Source of the DNA: Costus lasius
Taxonomy: Eukaryota > Streptophyta > Magnoliopsida > Zingiberales > Costaceae
Reading direction: 5' to 3'
NCBI GenBank assembly: GCA_027563935.2
Contig: CM050449.1
Span: 58,421,949-58,485,948, forward strand
DNA: 64,000 nt
This document shows, in pieces, positions 20,609 to 34,064 of this stretch; the stretch's first letter is position 1; every line of letters starts with the position of its first letter. The notes beneath the pieces were generated by a model. It saw nothing but the letters and a program-made list of their open reading frames with translations. It made no database searches and was not told the origin of the DNA. The position numbers and the translations under genes are program-made.

Positions 20609-22294
20609 TGTTGGGGTATGCCCTTAAGGCTAATGTTTGAGGCCTTGGGATTGTATCAGTATCATGTAATAAACTCTTGTGTTTATAAAGGCATGGTTAT
20701 TATTCAGGTTGTTACCTTCTCTGCTGCAATTAGTGTACTTCTGAATAATGTCTCAAAGCTGTTCAGCTAGGCTGACATGCTGTAATGTCCTTAGTCGAGA
20801 TATCTTGGTGAACATGAGACAGCCTTGATATAATTGAGACTAATATGTATTCTAATCTTATAGGATGCTTCGAGCATGGAATAAGATGTAGACTCATGGG
20901 TACATTGGATGTACTGGACAGACCCTACTAGGATATTCAATTACTTGTCACAATGTGAATAATCCTTGTTTGCACTAAGTGGCACATGTCCTCTGACTTG
21001 AGATCACTTGTGTTTCTAAATGATGATTGTCATTGTTTTGAGGTAGTTCAATATCATTTGAAACATAATGATTATAGACTATCTTGGATAATGATCTTGA
21101 GTCAGGTTAGGGCACTAGTGATAGATAAAGGATTGCCATCTCCTTAATTGGAGTGTGATGTTCTATAGGGGCCCCCTAGATGGGATGATTGAGATAGTGT
21201 ATGGCCATACCCAGGTGACTATGATCATCTGATCTAATCATACTCATCATATTGGAATAACAAGCTTGACATGCTTGTCCAATAAGAACATCCACTGGCA
21301 AAGGAAAAATGTATGCCTAGTGAAGTGGATTCACACTTGTGCTGTGGTTTGGGAGTAGTCTTGGAAGACTCTTTCCTTTATATCGGGAGACAGTGATGTG
21401 TTGCTAGATACCCCTCACTGATCGTGATAATGTAAGTTATCGTTACCGACATTTAGAGGAAACCCTTAGGGTCGCACAACTTGATGATATGGCTTACTTA
21501 AGTCTGATCGTGTGGACTGAATTCTTTGGGTTCAATTTAAAGGAGTTTAAACTCTGATTGTAAGTGAGATCTGGTCTGATCATGTTTGATTGATTGGGGC
21601 TTGAGATCGGTAAGCTTCGATCAAGAGAGATGATTCTAGATCGGTGAGATCAGGAACATCATGAGATGAACGGTTAGATCTTGAGCCATTTTGGTTCAGA
21701 GAGATCTAGACCATGGGCCGTTTTGGTTTGGTCTTTGGACCGAATTGAATTGAATTGAATTAGCTTGAACCGGTTCACATATGTGAACGCATGGTTCAAG
21801 GCTCAATCATATTTGGGCGGTTTTCTTATGGGTGAGCGCATGGCTTCATGACTTGCCATATTTGGAAGTCATGAAACGCCATCACTTGAAAAACGCCTAA
21901 ATGATGATGGTGAATTGAATTCGATTGTCGCCTTGGCTTGAGAGGAGAAAGAGCTTCTTCCTTGACGAGAAGAGAGTTCGGCCAAGCATCTCTTGACTTC
22001 GACACACGCAAGGAGAACTTGGTGATTTTTGCTAGCACAAGAATTGCGCAAGGAGGAAGCCTTCATCATCCTTGTGTGCGTCTTCTTGAGAGGAGAGCTC
22101 ATTTGCCCTCTTGCTTCCAAGCCGCCTCCTTCCTCATGGCTATGGTAATAGATCTCAACTTGATCTTTGCAATATAACCAAGTTAATCATATGATCTACA
22201 TGCGGTCTTGAGGGTGACACCCCTATAATATTTCATGCGCCCCCTTTATTAGGGTTTCACCCCCTTTTGCGCTCCCCCTTGAAGGGGACTTTCA
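20609..22294 (+). repeat. Copia-1 3' LTR
   Basis: This is a 1686-bp LTR, the same length as the 5' LTR. Differences are scattered substitutions, for example near 20769, 20948 and 21114. It is followed by the target duplication GTTTG (22295-22299). Confidence 0.95.
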
Positions 22295-23283
22295 GTTTGA
22301 CCCGTATTTGACCATGGTTGGTCAAATTTGGATTAGGGCTGCATTGGATTGGATCCAATTGCTTAATCAACCCATGTAATGAAGTTTAGGCTGGCTCATT
22401 ACCCAATGAGGCCCAATAACAAGTTGTCATGAAGAGGCAATAGGCTAAAAGGGTATAATGGGGAGAAAAGCTAACCCCATTGGTGCCAAGGGCATAATGG
22501 GGTGAGCTTGGCGCAATTTGCTCGCTTTCTAAGGAATTGGCACCTCCCCCTTTGTGCTTAGATGGAAAGCTTGCTTGTAAGGCAAGACTTGAGGCATCTA
22601 AGGCCTGGTAGGCTTCTATTTGACCATGATTGCAAGGAGTTTATGGAAAAGTCTTGTAGACTTTCCAAAGCCATAAACCCTAATTGCCACCTCACCATTA
22701 ACCCTAGCCGCCCCCTCTTGATTGTTTGCGCCTCCACCCCTTTCTTTGGCTGCCACTTGCTTCTATTTATTAGAAGGATGCATGAGCTCCTTCATGCAAT
22801 AATCTTGGTGGGAGCAAGGCTTCAAGGGGCGAAAGCAAGTGGAGAGTGGCACATCCATCTTCCATCAAACCCTAGCCGCAAGTGTCTTCTTCCCTTCCCC
22901 TTCTTGGCGCAAGTGTGGGAAGCTCTTGGCAGCATTCTTCTCCCTCCTTCTTCTTCGATTGACACATCTGGTTGAGGGTGGCGTAAGCATAGAAGAAGGT
23001 GAACAAAGGCTTGGATCTTCTTCCCGAGGCTAGCACCGGGCGAGGAAGAAGAGAGCTCGAGGCATCCCTGTGTGTGAGACTGTAGAGGGCGCACGCTTGG
23101 GTGCCTACCTCAACATCGGCATCGCCTTGCTCTAGGTATTTTGTATATCATCGTGTCGACCCCCTCGCAAGAGATCTTCACTGGGTTTTTAGGACTGGCA
23201 TGTTTCAGGGATATTCTTCCGCTGTGCAATATATTCTGTAATGTTTGTGCCAAAAATTTATAAAATATCCTCGGGGTTTCACA
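22295..23283 (+). repeat. Copia-O LTR, right fragment
   Basis: This is the rest of the old Copia LTR, ending GGGGTTTCACA before its PBS. The tail region resembles the young LTRs in layout, including a donor-like GTATTTTG at 23136 preceded by CTCTAG but without the ATG-GCT-ATG of the young family. The ORFs at 22562-22975 and 22839-23033 have no recognisable domain and are not called. Confidence 0.75.
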
Positions 23284-24499
23284 ATAGTGGTATCAGAGCT
23301 ACTTGCAAGCCTCGAACGATGTACTTTCATGCTTTTCCATGCTCACATGCCATGTTTCAATTTTTGCAAATTGCATGATCATATGGCGCATGATTGTTCT
23401 AAGTAAGTAAAATTGTAGTTTCTTGTTCCTATCATCTTTTCAATCTCTTTTGAAATTTTGGGTTATTTTTCTTTCTTGATTTAAAGATCAAAGGCACACG
23501 TAATTTTGTCAAGTAGGACGGGCATTATGTCTTTGGACTAGCCGGGTCTCTTGATCTAACAAAATTACTAGCCGAAAGGATCTATGAAATCATCATGAAA
23601 AATTGATCTCAAATAACAAAAAGATTTGTGATAAGAAGATGAGGAAAAGAGACTTGTTTTATGAAAAAGTAAACTTTCAGATTTTATGTTTTTCATGAAC
23701 ATGTAGAATTGCATGTGTAAATACCTTGTTTGTGCATAATGTTGTGATCATGAGTCAAGCCCCTTTGCATGCCTGTGATGTATCCTTGTGCGGCCTGCGT
23801 GCCATCTTTTTCTTTTGTTTTGTAATTACTTAATATGAAGATTAGGAGTTGCCTTGGCACATGAATGCTTGCTTGCGCATCTTGCATGGTGGAGCAAGAA
23901 GCACTCTTCCTTGATGGCACATGGTAAATGGCACAAGTTGATTTGGCCAAGCCTTTGGGCTTGTGTGCTAGGTCTCTTGGCCCTTACATGGTGGTGCATC
24001 ATACTTGGAAGAAGACCCATGGAATTGGTCGAACCCATGATGGTGCTTCTAGGGTTTCCCTATGAAGTACCTCTAGGGTTTGAGAGCTAAACCATGGAAA
24101 GGAGGACCTTGGAGTCTACCTTGAAGACCAAGCTAGAGGTCGGCTAGGCTAGGTCTAGTTTTAGGGGCTTGAGTCCTAGGTCAAGAGTTGAAACTCCTTG
24201 TGGCATGGGTTGGTTCAATGTCTTGAATGAACTATGATCACATCATTCTTTTACTATTTATGCTAAAGCATGCCTGTGATGTTTTATCATTTTTTTATCA
24301 CTATAGGATTGCATGCCTGTAATGTTAGACATAAGATAAAACTCAGATGATGGGACCATAAAAACCCTCAATCAAAATATCAAGTCTAGTAGCCTTCTAA
24401 CACGTAGCCCCCACTAAGCTATTGATCAGTGGAGTTGTGAACTGTTTCCCACCCTCGTGGGACACACCCACTTATCTTAAGAAAGTGCGTGGTGGCAAT
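23284..24499 (+). other. Copia-O PBS and first part of leader
   Basis: The PBS TGGTATCAGAGC is at 23288-23299. The leader contains the hairpin GGC/GCC with loop CTGCGT at 23792-23803 and TCCCAC/GTGGGA at 24447-24462, the counterpart of the palindrome at 5987 in Copia-1. It is interrupted at 24499 by Copia-3 (target duplication GCAAT) and continues at 36656. No gene is seen. Confidence 0.75.
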
Positions 24500-26215
24500 T
24501 GTTGGGGTATGCCCTTAAGGCTAATGTTTGAGGCCTTGGGATTGTATAAGTATCATGTAATAAACTCTTATGTTTATAAAGGCATGGTTATTATTCAGGT
24601 TGTTACCTTGTCTGCTGTAATAAGTGTACTTCTGAATAATGTCTCAAAGCTGTTCAGCTAGGCTGACAGGCTCTATGTCCTTAGTCGAGATATCTTGGTG
24701 AACATGAGACAGCCTTGATATGATTGAGACTAATATGTGTGCTAATCTTATAGGATGCTTCGAGCATGGAATAAGATGTAGACTCATGGGTACATTGGAT
24801 GTACTGGACAGACCCTTCTAGGATATTCAATTGTTTGTCACAATGTGAATAATCCTTGATAGCAGCAAGTGGCACATTTTCCTTTGACTTGAGATCACTT
24901 GTGTTTCTAAATGATGATTGTCATTGTTTTGAGGTAGTTCAATATCATTTGAAACATAATGATTATAGACTATCTTGGATGATGAGCTTGAGTCAGGTTA
25001 GGGCACTAGTGATAGATAAAGGATTGCCGTCTCCTTGTTCAAGGAGTGTGATGTTCTAGAGGGCCCCCCTGTATGAGATGATTGAGAAAGTGTATGGCCA
25101 TACCCAGATGACAGTGATCATCTGATCTAATCATGCTCATCCTATTGGAGTTACAGGCTTGACATGCTTGTCCAATAAGAACATCCAGTGGCAAAGGAAA
25201 CATGCATGCCTCGTGAGTTTGATTCACACTTGTGCTGTGGTTTGGGTGTAGTCTTGGAAGACTCTTTCCTTTATATCGGGAGACAGTGATGTGTTGCTAG
25301 ATACCCCTCACTGATCGTGATAATGTAAGTTGTCGTTACCGACATTTAAAGGAAACCCTCAGGGTCGCACAATTTGATGATATGGCTTACTCATGTCAGA
25401 TCGTGTGGACTGAATTGTTTTGGTTCAGTTAAAGGAGAGTAGACTCTGATTGTAAGTGAGATCTGGTCTGATCATGTTTGATTGATTAGAGCTTAAGATC
25501 GGTAAGCTTCGATCGAGAGTATTGATGCTAGATCAGTGAGATCAAGTGCATCTAGATATGTATGGTTAGATCTTGAACCTTCATGGTTCATACTAGATTT
25601 AGACCATGGCATGTCTTGGTTTGGTCTTGGTTTGATTTGGTTGTTGAACCAAAGTCAATTGAACCGGTTCAAGGATGTGAACGCATGGTTCAAATTAATT
25701 AAGCGTTTTGATTAGTTCACTAAGTGTGAACGTGTGGAGTGAAGACTTACCATATATGGAAGTCTCAACGCCTAAACGCTTAAGCCAAGAAACGCCTTTG
25801 CGTGATGGCTTCTCTCTTGGGCGAATGTGTGCTCTTGAGTGTGGATGATCGCCGAGAGTTGGAGAGAGGCATTCGGCAAGCCAAACCAAGAAGACATCCA
25901 AGGATTCTCCTTCAAGCGATTTGGATTCTTCAAGCCCTTTGCTAGCACAAAGGACGACAAGGAGCAAGCCAACTTCTTCTTGTGTGCGCGCCTTGTGGAG
26001 GAGACCTCTCTTGTTCTCTTGCTTCCAAGTCGCCATCTTCCTCATGGCTTTGGTATGGATCTAAACTTCATCAAGTTGATCATATTATCTTGCTAAGATC
26101 CATGGAAAACCCTTGCTTCCGCTTGTAATTGTCATGCGCCACCCTTAAGGGTTTTTCGCCCCCCTCTTGAAAGGGGTTTCACATGCTTGCGCTCCCCCTT
26201 GAAGGGGACCCTACA
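24500..26215 (+). repeat. Copia-3 5' LTR
   Basis: TGTTGGGGTA to CCCTACA, 1716 bp. The donor-like GTATGG begins at 26053 directly after ATG-GCT-TTG (26044-26052). It is the same family as the Copia-1 LTR but a distinct subfamily in its last 600 bases. Confidence 0.95.
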
Positions 26216-26217
26216 AT

Positions 26218-26229
26218 TGGTATCAGAGC
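26218..26229 (+). other. Copia-3 primer-binding site
   Basis: TGGTATCAGAGC, two bases after the LTR; initiator-Met tRNA type. Confidence 0.93.
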
Positions 26230-27963
26230 ATGCGGTTGCAGCATGTTAATATGATTGCTTGATATATATTTTTGTGATCCATGTTTGCGCATGTAAAAGT
26301 ATGCTTAGATCTAAGTTGCATGCCGAAACTTAACATGAGAATATTTTGTTATTTTGGCGCATGTAAGTTGGCGCTTGTCGTTGTAGTTTTTCTAAGAATA
26401 ACTAATCACTTGCGCGCCTCACTAGACCTAAGTGGCACCTACTATAAACCCTTAGATGGGTTGATCGGGTTGAAGTCACCTCTAGGTTAGATCCAATAGT
26501 CTGATCAGACCATCTGACAGCCTAGATGGATCGACCAGATGGCACCTGTGCGCAAGCACGAGGTGGCCATAGGTCGATTGCATCTTAGGCGTGTAGCGAG
26601 GTCTGGTTGAGACAACCAGTGAACACTCTTGAGTTAGGCCCGGGGTCACACCCGCTTGCCAGAACTCTTGAAAGCTGTTCAAGCCCTTAGCGCATGCATG
26701 GTTGACCATTAGGTCAACTCGGGTCAGTTAGGACTCGGTGCATGCAAGGGCAGGGGATCTAACTAGATGGATGAGTGGATCCCTATCAATGGACCATTGT
26801 AAGGTTGTAGGACACATAAGGAAGTTAAAATTGATGCCTATGGGGTTTTCAAAAAATTTAATTTCTTGATTGGATCACATGATGATTGAGACCATATGCT
26901 TGTTTATTTAATCTTATGTGGGTTGCCCTAATGTGTGCTGTGCTGGGGCCTGCGTGCCTGGTTAATTATAAGTTAATATTATTGTGATCTGCGAATCACA
27001 TTTTTTATTAATCTATTGTATAATTGACCTGCGAGTCAAAGCTTGTCTAGATAGATCAAAAATGTATTTTGATTAGACAAGAGCACAAAGGCACACATCC
27101 AAGAGGGGCATTCAGCTGGTGGCGCACCTGAGGTGCTCTTGGAGCTAGGGCCCTGGGTTGGACCAGATGAGATGCAAAAGAGCTCAAGTGAAGACTTAAG
27201 TAAAATTAAGGTCTTACTTAGGGTTCATGGGCTTTTACCACATAAGATCCATGCTTTCTTTTTATTGCTTATATAATTAGAACTGCATGAGTTTATCTTC
27301 TGCTATCACCATAGGAATTGCATGATAGTGAAGAAGATAAAAGACCGTTAAAATCCAACGCTAACATATCAAGCTCGGAAAGCCTTCTGACGCGAAACCT
27401 CACCGTTCTGACTATCGTTGGAGCCGTGTTGTACCCACTCAGTGGGCACGTCCATCTATCTTCAGACGGTGCTGGATTTCACCTGCGTGTTACAGAGAAG
27501 GGATTTATCGCTTCTCGTTGCTCAGCATAGCACGTGGTGGTCCAGGGAGTAGGTCGGGTCAGCTTGACCATGTAGGCTACATATGTGGCGCATATGGTAG
27601 CACATGGAGGCAGCCATCTGCGGGGTCAGAGATTGTGTTGTACCAACTCAGTTGGCACAGTCTGCTGGATTGCCCAGATGAAGGGGAATCGCACGGGTTG
27701 GCGATTGGCTGGGACTGCCTACCAGAAATTAGTGCTTGTCTTCTCTGTGCATCTTATCTCGCCTGAGCGGGACGCGGAGACCAAGTATGAAATCTGGATC
27801 CCATCTCACTAAAAGAGTGTTACTCTTTCGGACTGTTTACTGGATTTTTCAGTTAGACAAAATAGTGAGAAAAAGAATCTTTCTCAAGTCCTGGATTGAT
27901 TCTTAACATTGATACTGACCTTGCTGTTCTTGCTTGTTGTAGATTCCTGCAGCAACGAACACC
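26230..27963 (+). other. Copia-3 structured leader
   Basis: The organisation matches the Copia-1 leader: a GCAA-capped hairpin with bulged G at 26560, CTGCGT/CTGCGA hairpins at 26947-26958, 26983-27000 and 27024-27039, and an acceptor-like TTGTAG with AG at 27941-27942. The gag ATG is at 27964. The small ORF at 27518-27766, similar in the other copies, has no known domain and overlaps the hairpins. Confidence 0.7.
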
Positions 27964-30402
27964 ATGAGCTTCAATGTGCGATCCCTACTGGAAAGGGAGA
28001 AGTTTGCTGGGCCGAACTTCTCTGACTGGTTCGGACACCTTAAGATCGTTCTTAAGGCAGAGAGGAAACTGTATGTCCTCGAGACGGCGATACCGCCGCA
28101 GCCCGCTCCGAACGCCGCAAGGGCGGTTCGGGATGCCTATGAAAAGCACGTCAATGATAGCATTGATGTCGCTTGCCTGATGCTAGCGTCTATGACGCCA
28201 CCGCTGCAGCGTCAGCATGAGGATATGTCGGCTATAGAGATTATAGCGAACCTCAAGATGCTGTATGCTGCACAGGCGAGGACAGAACGCTATAATCTGA
28301 CGAAGCTGTTCTTTCAGAGCAAACTGGCTGAAGGGAGCCCAGTGGGAGCTCACGTGCTCAAGATGATTGGGCACAAGGAGGCTCTGGAGAAACTGGGGCA
28401 TACCATCAACCAGGAGCTTGCTGTGGATATTATTCTGCAGTCTCTCCCGCCCTCTTTCGATGCGTTCATTATTAACTTTAATATGAACAAAATCGATTGT
28501 ACGCCGGCAGAGCTGCTGAATATGCTCTTGACAACTGAGGAAACTCTGAAGGGAAAGCCTTCAACCTCTGTCTTGATGGTTCCTTCAAGGAACAAGAAGA
28601 AGGGGAAGAAGGGCAAGGCCCCTGTCAAGAATTACAGCAAGGCTCTGAAACAGAAGGTCAAGCGGTCGAAGGACAACAGGTGTTTCCACTGTGGCCAGCT
28701 GGGTCACTGGAAAAAGGACTGTAAAGCGCTCCAAGGAGACAAGAGGGGAAGCATCGCTTCTGGCTCAGGTATATTCGTGACTGAAGTCATGTTTTCATCT
28801 TCTTCTATATCATGGGTGTTGGACACTGCATGTGGAGTTCACATTTGTTCAAATGTACAGGAACTCAGGAGAAGAAGACAGGTGGGACAGCATGAGGTAG
28901 ACCTACGCGTTGGAAACGGGGCACGGGTTGCTGCTGTTGCTGTAGGAGACTATTTCATTTCTTTACCATCTGGCATTGTATTAGAATTAAACAATTGTTA
29001 TTTTGTACCCAGTATTACCAAGAATATTATCTCCATTCCTGCTCTTGTCAGGAAGGGTTTTTCCTTTGAATGCAAGACTTCAAAGTGTGTACTTTCTCTA
29101 GATAATATTGTGTATGCTACTGGTTCAATTAACAATGGGTTGTTCATGTTGGACATGGAACATTCGATACACAACATTGATAATAAGAAAGCCAAGTATG
29201 CTGATGACAGCACCTTGCTATGGCATAGTCGTTTGGGCCATATAAACGAGAAGCGCATTAAGCGGTTGCATGATCATGGACTGCTGGGATCATTCTCCTA
29301 CAAGGAGATTGATACATGCAAAGCTTGTTTGATGGGTAAAATGACGAAGTCACCTTTTCCTAACAAAGGTCAAAGGGCTTCAGGTTTACTTGACCTCATA
29401 CACAGTGATGTGTGTGGGCCATTTAGTAAATATGCTAGAGGTGGCTATCAGTACTTCATTACCTTTACTGATGTTTTCAGTAGGTATGGTTATGTCTATC
29501 TTATGAGACATAAGAGTGAATCTTTTGACAAGTTCAAAGAGTTCAAGAATGAAGTACAAAATCAGCTAGGCCGAAATATCAAGGCACTTCGTTCTGATCG
29601 AGGTGGTGAATACCTAAGTCGAGAATTTACTGACTATCTAAAGGAGTGTGGGATTATCTCACAGCTCACTCCGCCAGGAACACCACAATGGAATGGTGTG
29701 TCCGAGAGGAGAAATAGAACGTTGCTTGATATGGTTCGTTCTATGATGAGTCAGGCTACTCTTCCATACTCCTTTTGGGGTTTTGCACTGGAGACAGCTG
29801 CAAAGGTACTAAAGCGAGTGCCATCCAAGGCAGTTTCAAAGACGCCATATGAGTTATGGTATGGGAAACAGCCTAGCTTGACATTTATCAGGATCTGGGG
29901 TTGCGAGGCTTATGTCAAAAAGCTCGCCTCTGGGAAACTGGAGAGCAGATCTGAGAAATGCATCTTTGTCGGTTACCCTAAGGAAACTAAGGGTTATTAT
30001 TTCTACGATCCCAAGGAGAACAAAGTATTTGTTGCTCGGACGGCCATATTTCTTGAGAAGGAGTTTCTTCTGCAAGAGGCTAGTGGGAGAGAAATAAAGC
30101 TGGATGAGAATCCAGAAGAAGGACAAAGTAGTCAAGCACAGTTGGATGTGCCTGAGCCGGTAGATCAGGTTACTACACAACCTGAGGCTCAAATATCACG
30201 GGAACCGCGTAGATCGGGAGGATCCGTCGACAGCCTGAGCGCTATGACGGAGTCTACATCATTGATAATGATGAACCCCTCACTTATGCGGATGCGGTCA
30301 GTGGACCGGAGTCAGCTAGATGGCTTAATGCTATGCGAGCCGAGATGGACTCCATGTCAGATAACCAAGTCTGGGATTTGGTTGATCCGCCTCCGGGAGT
30401 AG
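27964..30402 (+). pseudogene. Copia-3 gag-protease-integrase, one-base deletion before RT
   Basis: This 812-codon frame is the best-preserved Copia polyprotein here. Gag occupies residues 1 to about 200, the zinc knuckle (CFHCGQLGHW) about 240, protease WVLDTACG about 286 (Asp codon 28822-28824), the pre-integrase HHCC domain about 415-470, and the integrase core about 480-610 with HSDVCGP, RSDRGGEY and NGVSERRN. The C-terminal region is FVGYPKETKGYYFY. Near 30219-30221 one base is missing compared with Copia-1, so the last about 60 codons are out of frame. The RT frame continues from about 30222 on the next reading frame. Without that loss this would be a nearly intact Pol up to the solo LTR. 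Confidence 0.92.
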
Positions 30403-30993
30403 TCCCTATAGGCTGTAAATGGATCTTCAAGAAGAAGATTGACATGGATGGTAACGTGGTTACCTATAAAGGCAGGCTAGTTGCGAAAGGTTTCAAACAA
30501 ATCTACGGGATAGATTATGATGAAACTTTCTCACCTGTGGCCATGTTCAAGTCTATTCGGATTCTTTTCGCGATAGCTGCATATTACGATTATGAGATCT
30601 GGCAGATGGATGTGAAGACAGCTTTCCTTAATGGAAATCTAGATGAGGATGTGTATATGACACAACCTGAAGGCTTCACGAATCCATCAGATCGTCATAA
30701 AATATGCAAGTTAAAGAAGTCCATTTATGGACTTAAACAAGCATCTAGAAGCTGGAACATTCGTTTTGATGAATCAATCTCTGAGTTTGGTTTCATCAAG
30801 AACGAGGATGACCCGTGTGTATATAAGAGGTTTAGTGGGAGCGTAATTACATTCCTAATCCTCTACGTCGATGATATCTTAATCATTGGAAATGATATTC
30901 CTGAACTGCATGCTGTTAAAGCATGGTTAGGAAAATGTTTCCAGATGAAAGATCTAGGAGAAGCAGCCTATGTGTTAGGTGTGAAGATCTACT
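30222..30993 (+). pseudogene. Copia-3 RT, first part
   Basis: This is the reverse transcriptase domain (RVT_2 type): WIFKKKIDMDGNVVTYKGRL, then IWQMDVKTAFLNG, YGLKQASRSW, and the catalytic YVDDILIIG with both Asp residues. The open stretch can start at 30333. The frame runs into the solo LTR at 30994 and stops at 31013. The missing RT end continues at 34065. Confidence 0.92.
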
Positions 30994-33900
30994 GTAACAT
31001 CCCACATTCTTAACCCCAAACAAATGGCACAATTCACAAATGATACAGGATGTTTCATATAAGATCGATCATATGCTAGGTAAAACCGAGTTCAAGAAAA
31101 CACGATCTGAAAAAATTTCCATAAATCCATACACACAAATTCACAAAACTCAAATCTCATAAATCTCGTAAGGGTACCTGCCACCACGCAATCCTTGCAC
31201 TAGACATATGCAAGGCAACAGTTATATCAAAACCGATTAAAATTCATAAAATCCATAAAGGTACCTGCCACCAGGCAATACTTGCACTAGACATATGCAA
31301 GTTACAGTTGTATCAAAACCGATTGCAAAAATACACATCAACTTCAATTTCAAAACAAATCCACAAAAATCGATTTTTATAAACTGACACCAAACACCGA
31401 AACCAGGCTGAAGCCCGCGGTGACACAAAAATCAAACTCAGTTAACTGCCACAATCTGGCAACACAAATTCACATAGTTCACATGGTTCACATCACATGG
31501 TTCACATAGTTCATATAAATCATATGGTTTAGCCACAACCGGCCCCAGAAAATTTTAGCATAAAAGTTCTTAAGCAGCAAACATAATATCCACGCCAATG
31601 TTACTCATGAAATGCGCCCCTGCTCTATGCCTGAAAATAATGAGGGGTGAGCTACACAGCCCAGTGAGTGGATAGTCTAAATCGACCATCCATAACATAC
31701 ACTCAAAAATATAGGCGGATTATTTTTAAAAATCTTTAACAAGAATATTATGTCAACATATAACAAAATAAAGAAACAGAAATCATATAAACAGTCAGAT
31801 GTACACACTAGCATATAACAAACTCATGTTCACAAACTCAGGTTCTAGAGTTTTACTCTAACCCAATTAAACACCTATATTTTAAACCAACTAAACACAC
31901 CATACTTAATTAACCTAGTTGTCCAGCATATTCAGTAGTGACCAATATGGTCTAACCCGGCTTGGCCAAAGCACTGGGAGCTGCAAAATCTCGTGCAACA
32001 CATAAATATGGATAGTGAGTAGAATCAAGAGGTGGCCCCCGTCAGGTCACGACGTGGCACTTTGCTCCCTCACCCCATAACACATCAGAGTGATGACATC
32101 AAGAGGTGGCCCCTGTCTGATCAAGACATGGCACTTTGCGTCTTATATCACCCCGTCACATAAAGAGTAACGACATCAAGAGGTGGCCCCTGTCTGATCA
32201 AGACATGGCACTTTGCGTCTTATATTACCCCATCACATAAAAGAGTAGTGACATCAAGAGGTGGCCCCTGTCTGACCAAGACATGGCACTTTGCGTCAAA
32301 ACCCGTTCTCCCAAAAGGTTCCTACTGGACAACAGACACATCTTATTTCATATTTCACATAGGTGAACATATTTCACAAAGGTGGACTCCTAAGTGTCAA
32401 CTAGACTCTAGGATAGTCATCACAAAAATCATATCGGGCAGGCTGAACATCAACCCCCATCACAATAATCATAATAGGCAGGCTGAACATCAACCTCCTC
32501 ACATATCACAATACAGGGCTGAAATTCAAACCCTTAACATAACACATAAGGACTATCCCCTTGAGTTCATAGTTACACCTAGCCTTAGTCCTAACCATCA
32601 CATAATCACATAACTTTCCAATTTCACATAACCCATAATTTTTCAAAATTCACAAGATCACACATATTGTTCAGATAATGTTTTATATTCGAATATCACC
32701 GAATATTGTGTAGTCCTTAAATTTCAGGCTGGTCAGTTCAGTGAAATTTTGCTAAATTATCACCCAATGTTCTCAAACATGATTACATGATCTTAATTAA
32801 ATAAACATGAGTTTTACAACATAACATTATTGGCAATTTATCAAGCATCTATAAAATTCGACATATAACATTTATCATGCGCCCCAAAAATCAACATAAA
32901 ATTAAAGCATAATTGCTTTACAAATCACACATGTAACCCACGGTTTCAAACCTAATATCAATTTAAAAATACACCTTAATTAACACCTTAGTTAACAAGA
33001 ATTTCATACTCAAGATCAATGATTTAATGCTTCCTAAACTCCACACAATAATTACCCTAAATTCGGTTTTCATGGAGATATGCCTTAAATTCGGTTTTCA
33101 TGGAAAATACCCTAAACTAACTTTTCATGGAGAAATATCAAGATTCAATTCACATGTAAACATGTTAACCACAATATCAAGATTAATATCAAATTTCGGT
33201 TTTCATAAATGAATGGCTCAAATTCGGTTTTTAGCATGATAAAACTTTCCAATCAATCTAACTCATTAATTAATACAACCAAATTGCTAGGAATCGAAAA
33301 GACACACCACTCACCTCTTAAACCGAAAATTCTCCACAAAAGAAATCGTCTAAAGCTTTTAAGTCGCCCAAAAATCTTCAAGAACTCGCCAAAGGAATTT
33401 CTTCTCTTCAAGGAAAAATCGCCAAGGGAAGAAGATGAAGAAAATCACCTCAAAACTCTTCAAGAATCGCCACTTCTTCTCAAGCCGTCGCCCACAATTT
33501 TCCTCAAGCCAAAATCGCCAAAAACTCTTACCCTAAGCGCAATTCCCACTTAAACTTTGGATTTTAAAATTTTAAACCCATTAACCCATTAATTCAAATA
33601 GGTTTAACCCATTTAACTAACTAAATTCGAATTTTAAAATCCAATTAGTTAATCCGATTAGGACTTAATTCATTTAACTAATAATTTGAATTTTAAATCT
33701 AATATCCAATTAATTATTTCACTTAAACACAAATCCAATAAGGATTTAATTAATATCCAATAAGAATTTAATTAATTAACCAATAAGGTCTAATTAATTA
33801 ACCAATAAGTTCTAATTAATTAACTTACAATTTACAACCATAAATCCTAATTAATTTATCATGAACGACCAATAATAATTTATCATAAATCAGCCAACAA

Positions 33901-34059
33901 TCAAATAAATAATCTCTAATTTATTTACAATAAATTAACAACCAAAATTTCTAGTTAATTAACTATAATTTGACAACCAATACATAAAATTATCATAGTC
34001 AATAATTTTATTTAAATCAAAATAATGCTTACCAGAACTTAAGATCCTTGGATCTTACA
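30994..34059 (-). mobile_element. Solo LTR of a second Gypsy family
   Basis: A 3066-bp unit with ends TGTAACATCC and GGATCTTACA and a perfect target duplication TCTAC (30989-30993, 34060-34064). It has no PBS, purine tract or coding domain inside, so it is a solo LTR left by LTR-LTR recombination. Orientation comes from the TGAGCT-type hairpin (31648-31663) and the tandem repeats (from 32031), which read on the minus strand as in the Gypsy LTRs. The ORFs of 60-121 codons inside it have no recognisable similarity and are not called. Confidence 0.9.
32031..32310 (-). repeat. Tandem array, about 4 x 74-78 bp, in the solo LTR
   Basis: Units start GGTGGCCCC at 32031, 32105, 32182 and 32260. They are related in core sequence and period to the 76-bp arrays in Gypsy-1 and Gypsy-2, although the rest of the LTR is very different. 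Confidence 0.85.
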
Positions 34060-34064
34060 TCTAC

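Larger units (their letters stand above)
3056..22294 (+). mobile_element. Copia-1: Ty1/copia LTR retrotransposon interrupted by Gypsy-1
   Basis: Copia-1 is a full-length Copia insertion: two 1686-bp LTRs, PBS, long leader, gag-protease-integrase, RT/RNase H remnant and purine tract, flanked by a perfect 5-bp duplication GTTTG (3051-3055, 22295-22299). The two LTRs differ at roughly ten positions by eye, so it is a fairly recent insertion. It lies inside the Copia-O LTR and is itself split by Gypsy-1 (8734-19496). It cannot make its own proteins: there is a frameshift near 7636, most of RT is missing near 20011, and there is a nonsense codon at 20400. Confidence 0.95.

Noticed and set aside
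22562..23094. ORFs in the old LTR (22562-22975 +, 22822-23094 -) as host genes
   Set aside because: They overlap on opposite strands, lie within a recognisable LTR, and show no domain.
32248..33553. ORFs of 61-121 codons inside the solo LTR
   Set aside because: They are low-complexity Lys/Ser/Pro-rich readings of LTR sequence, partly through the tandem repeat, with no similarity to known domains.
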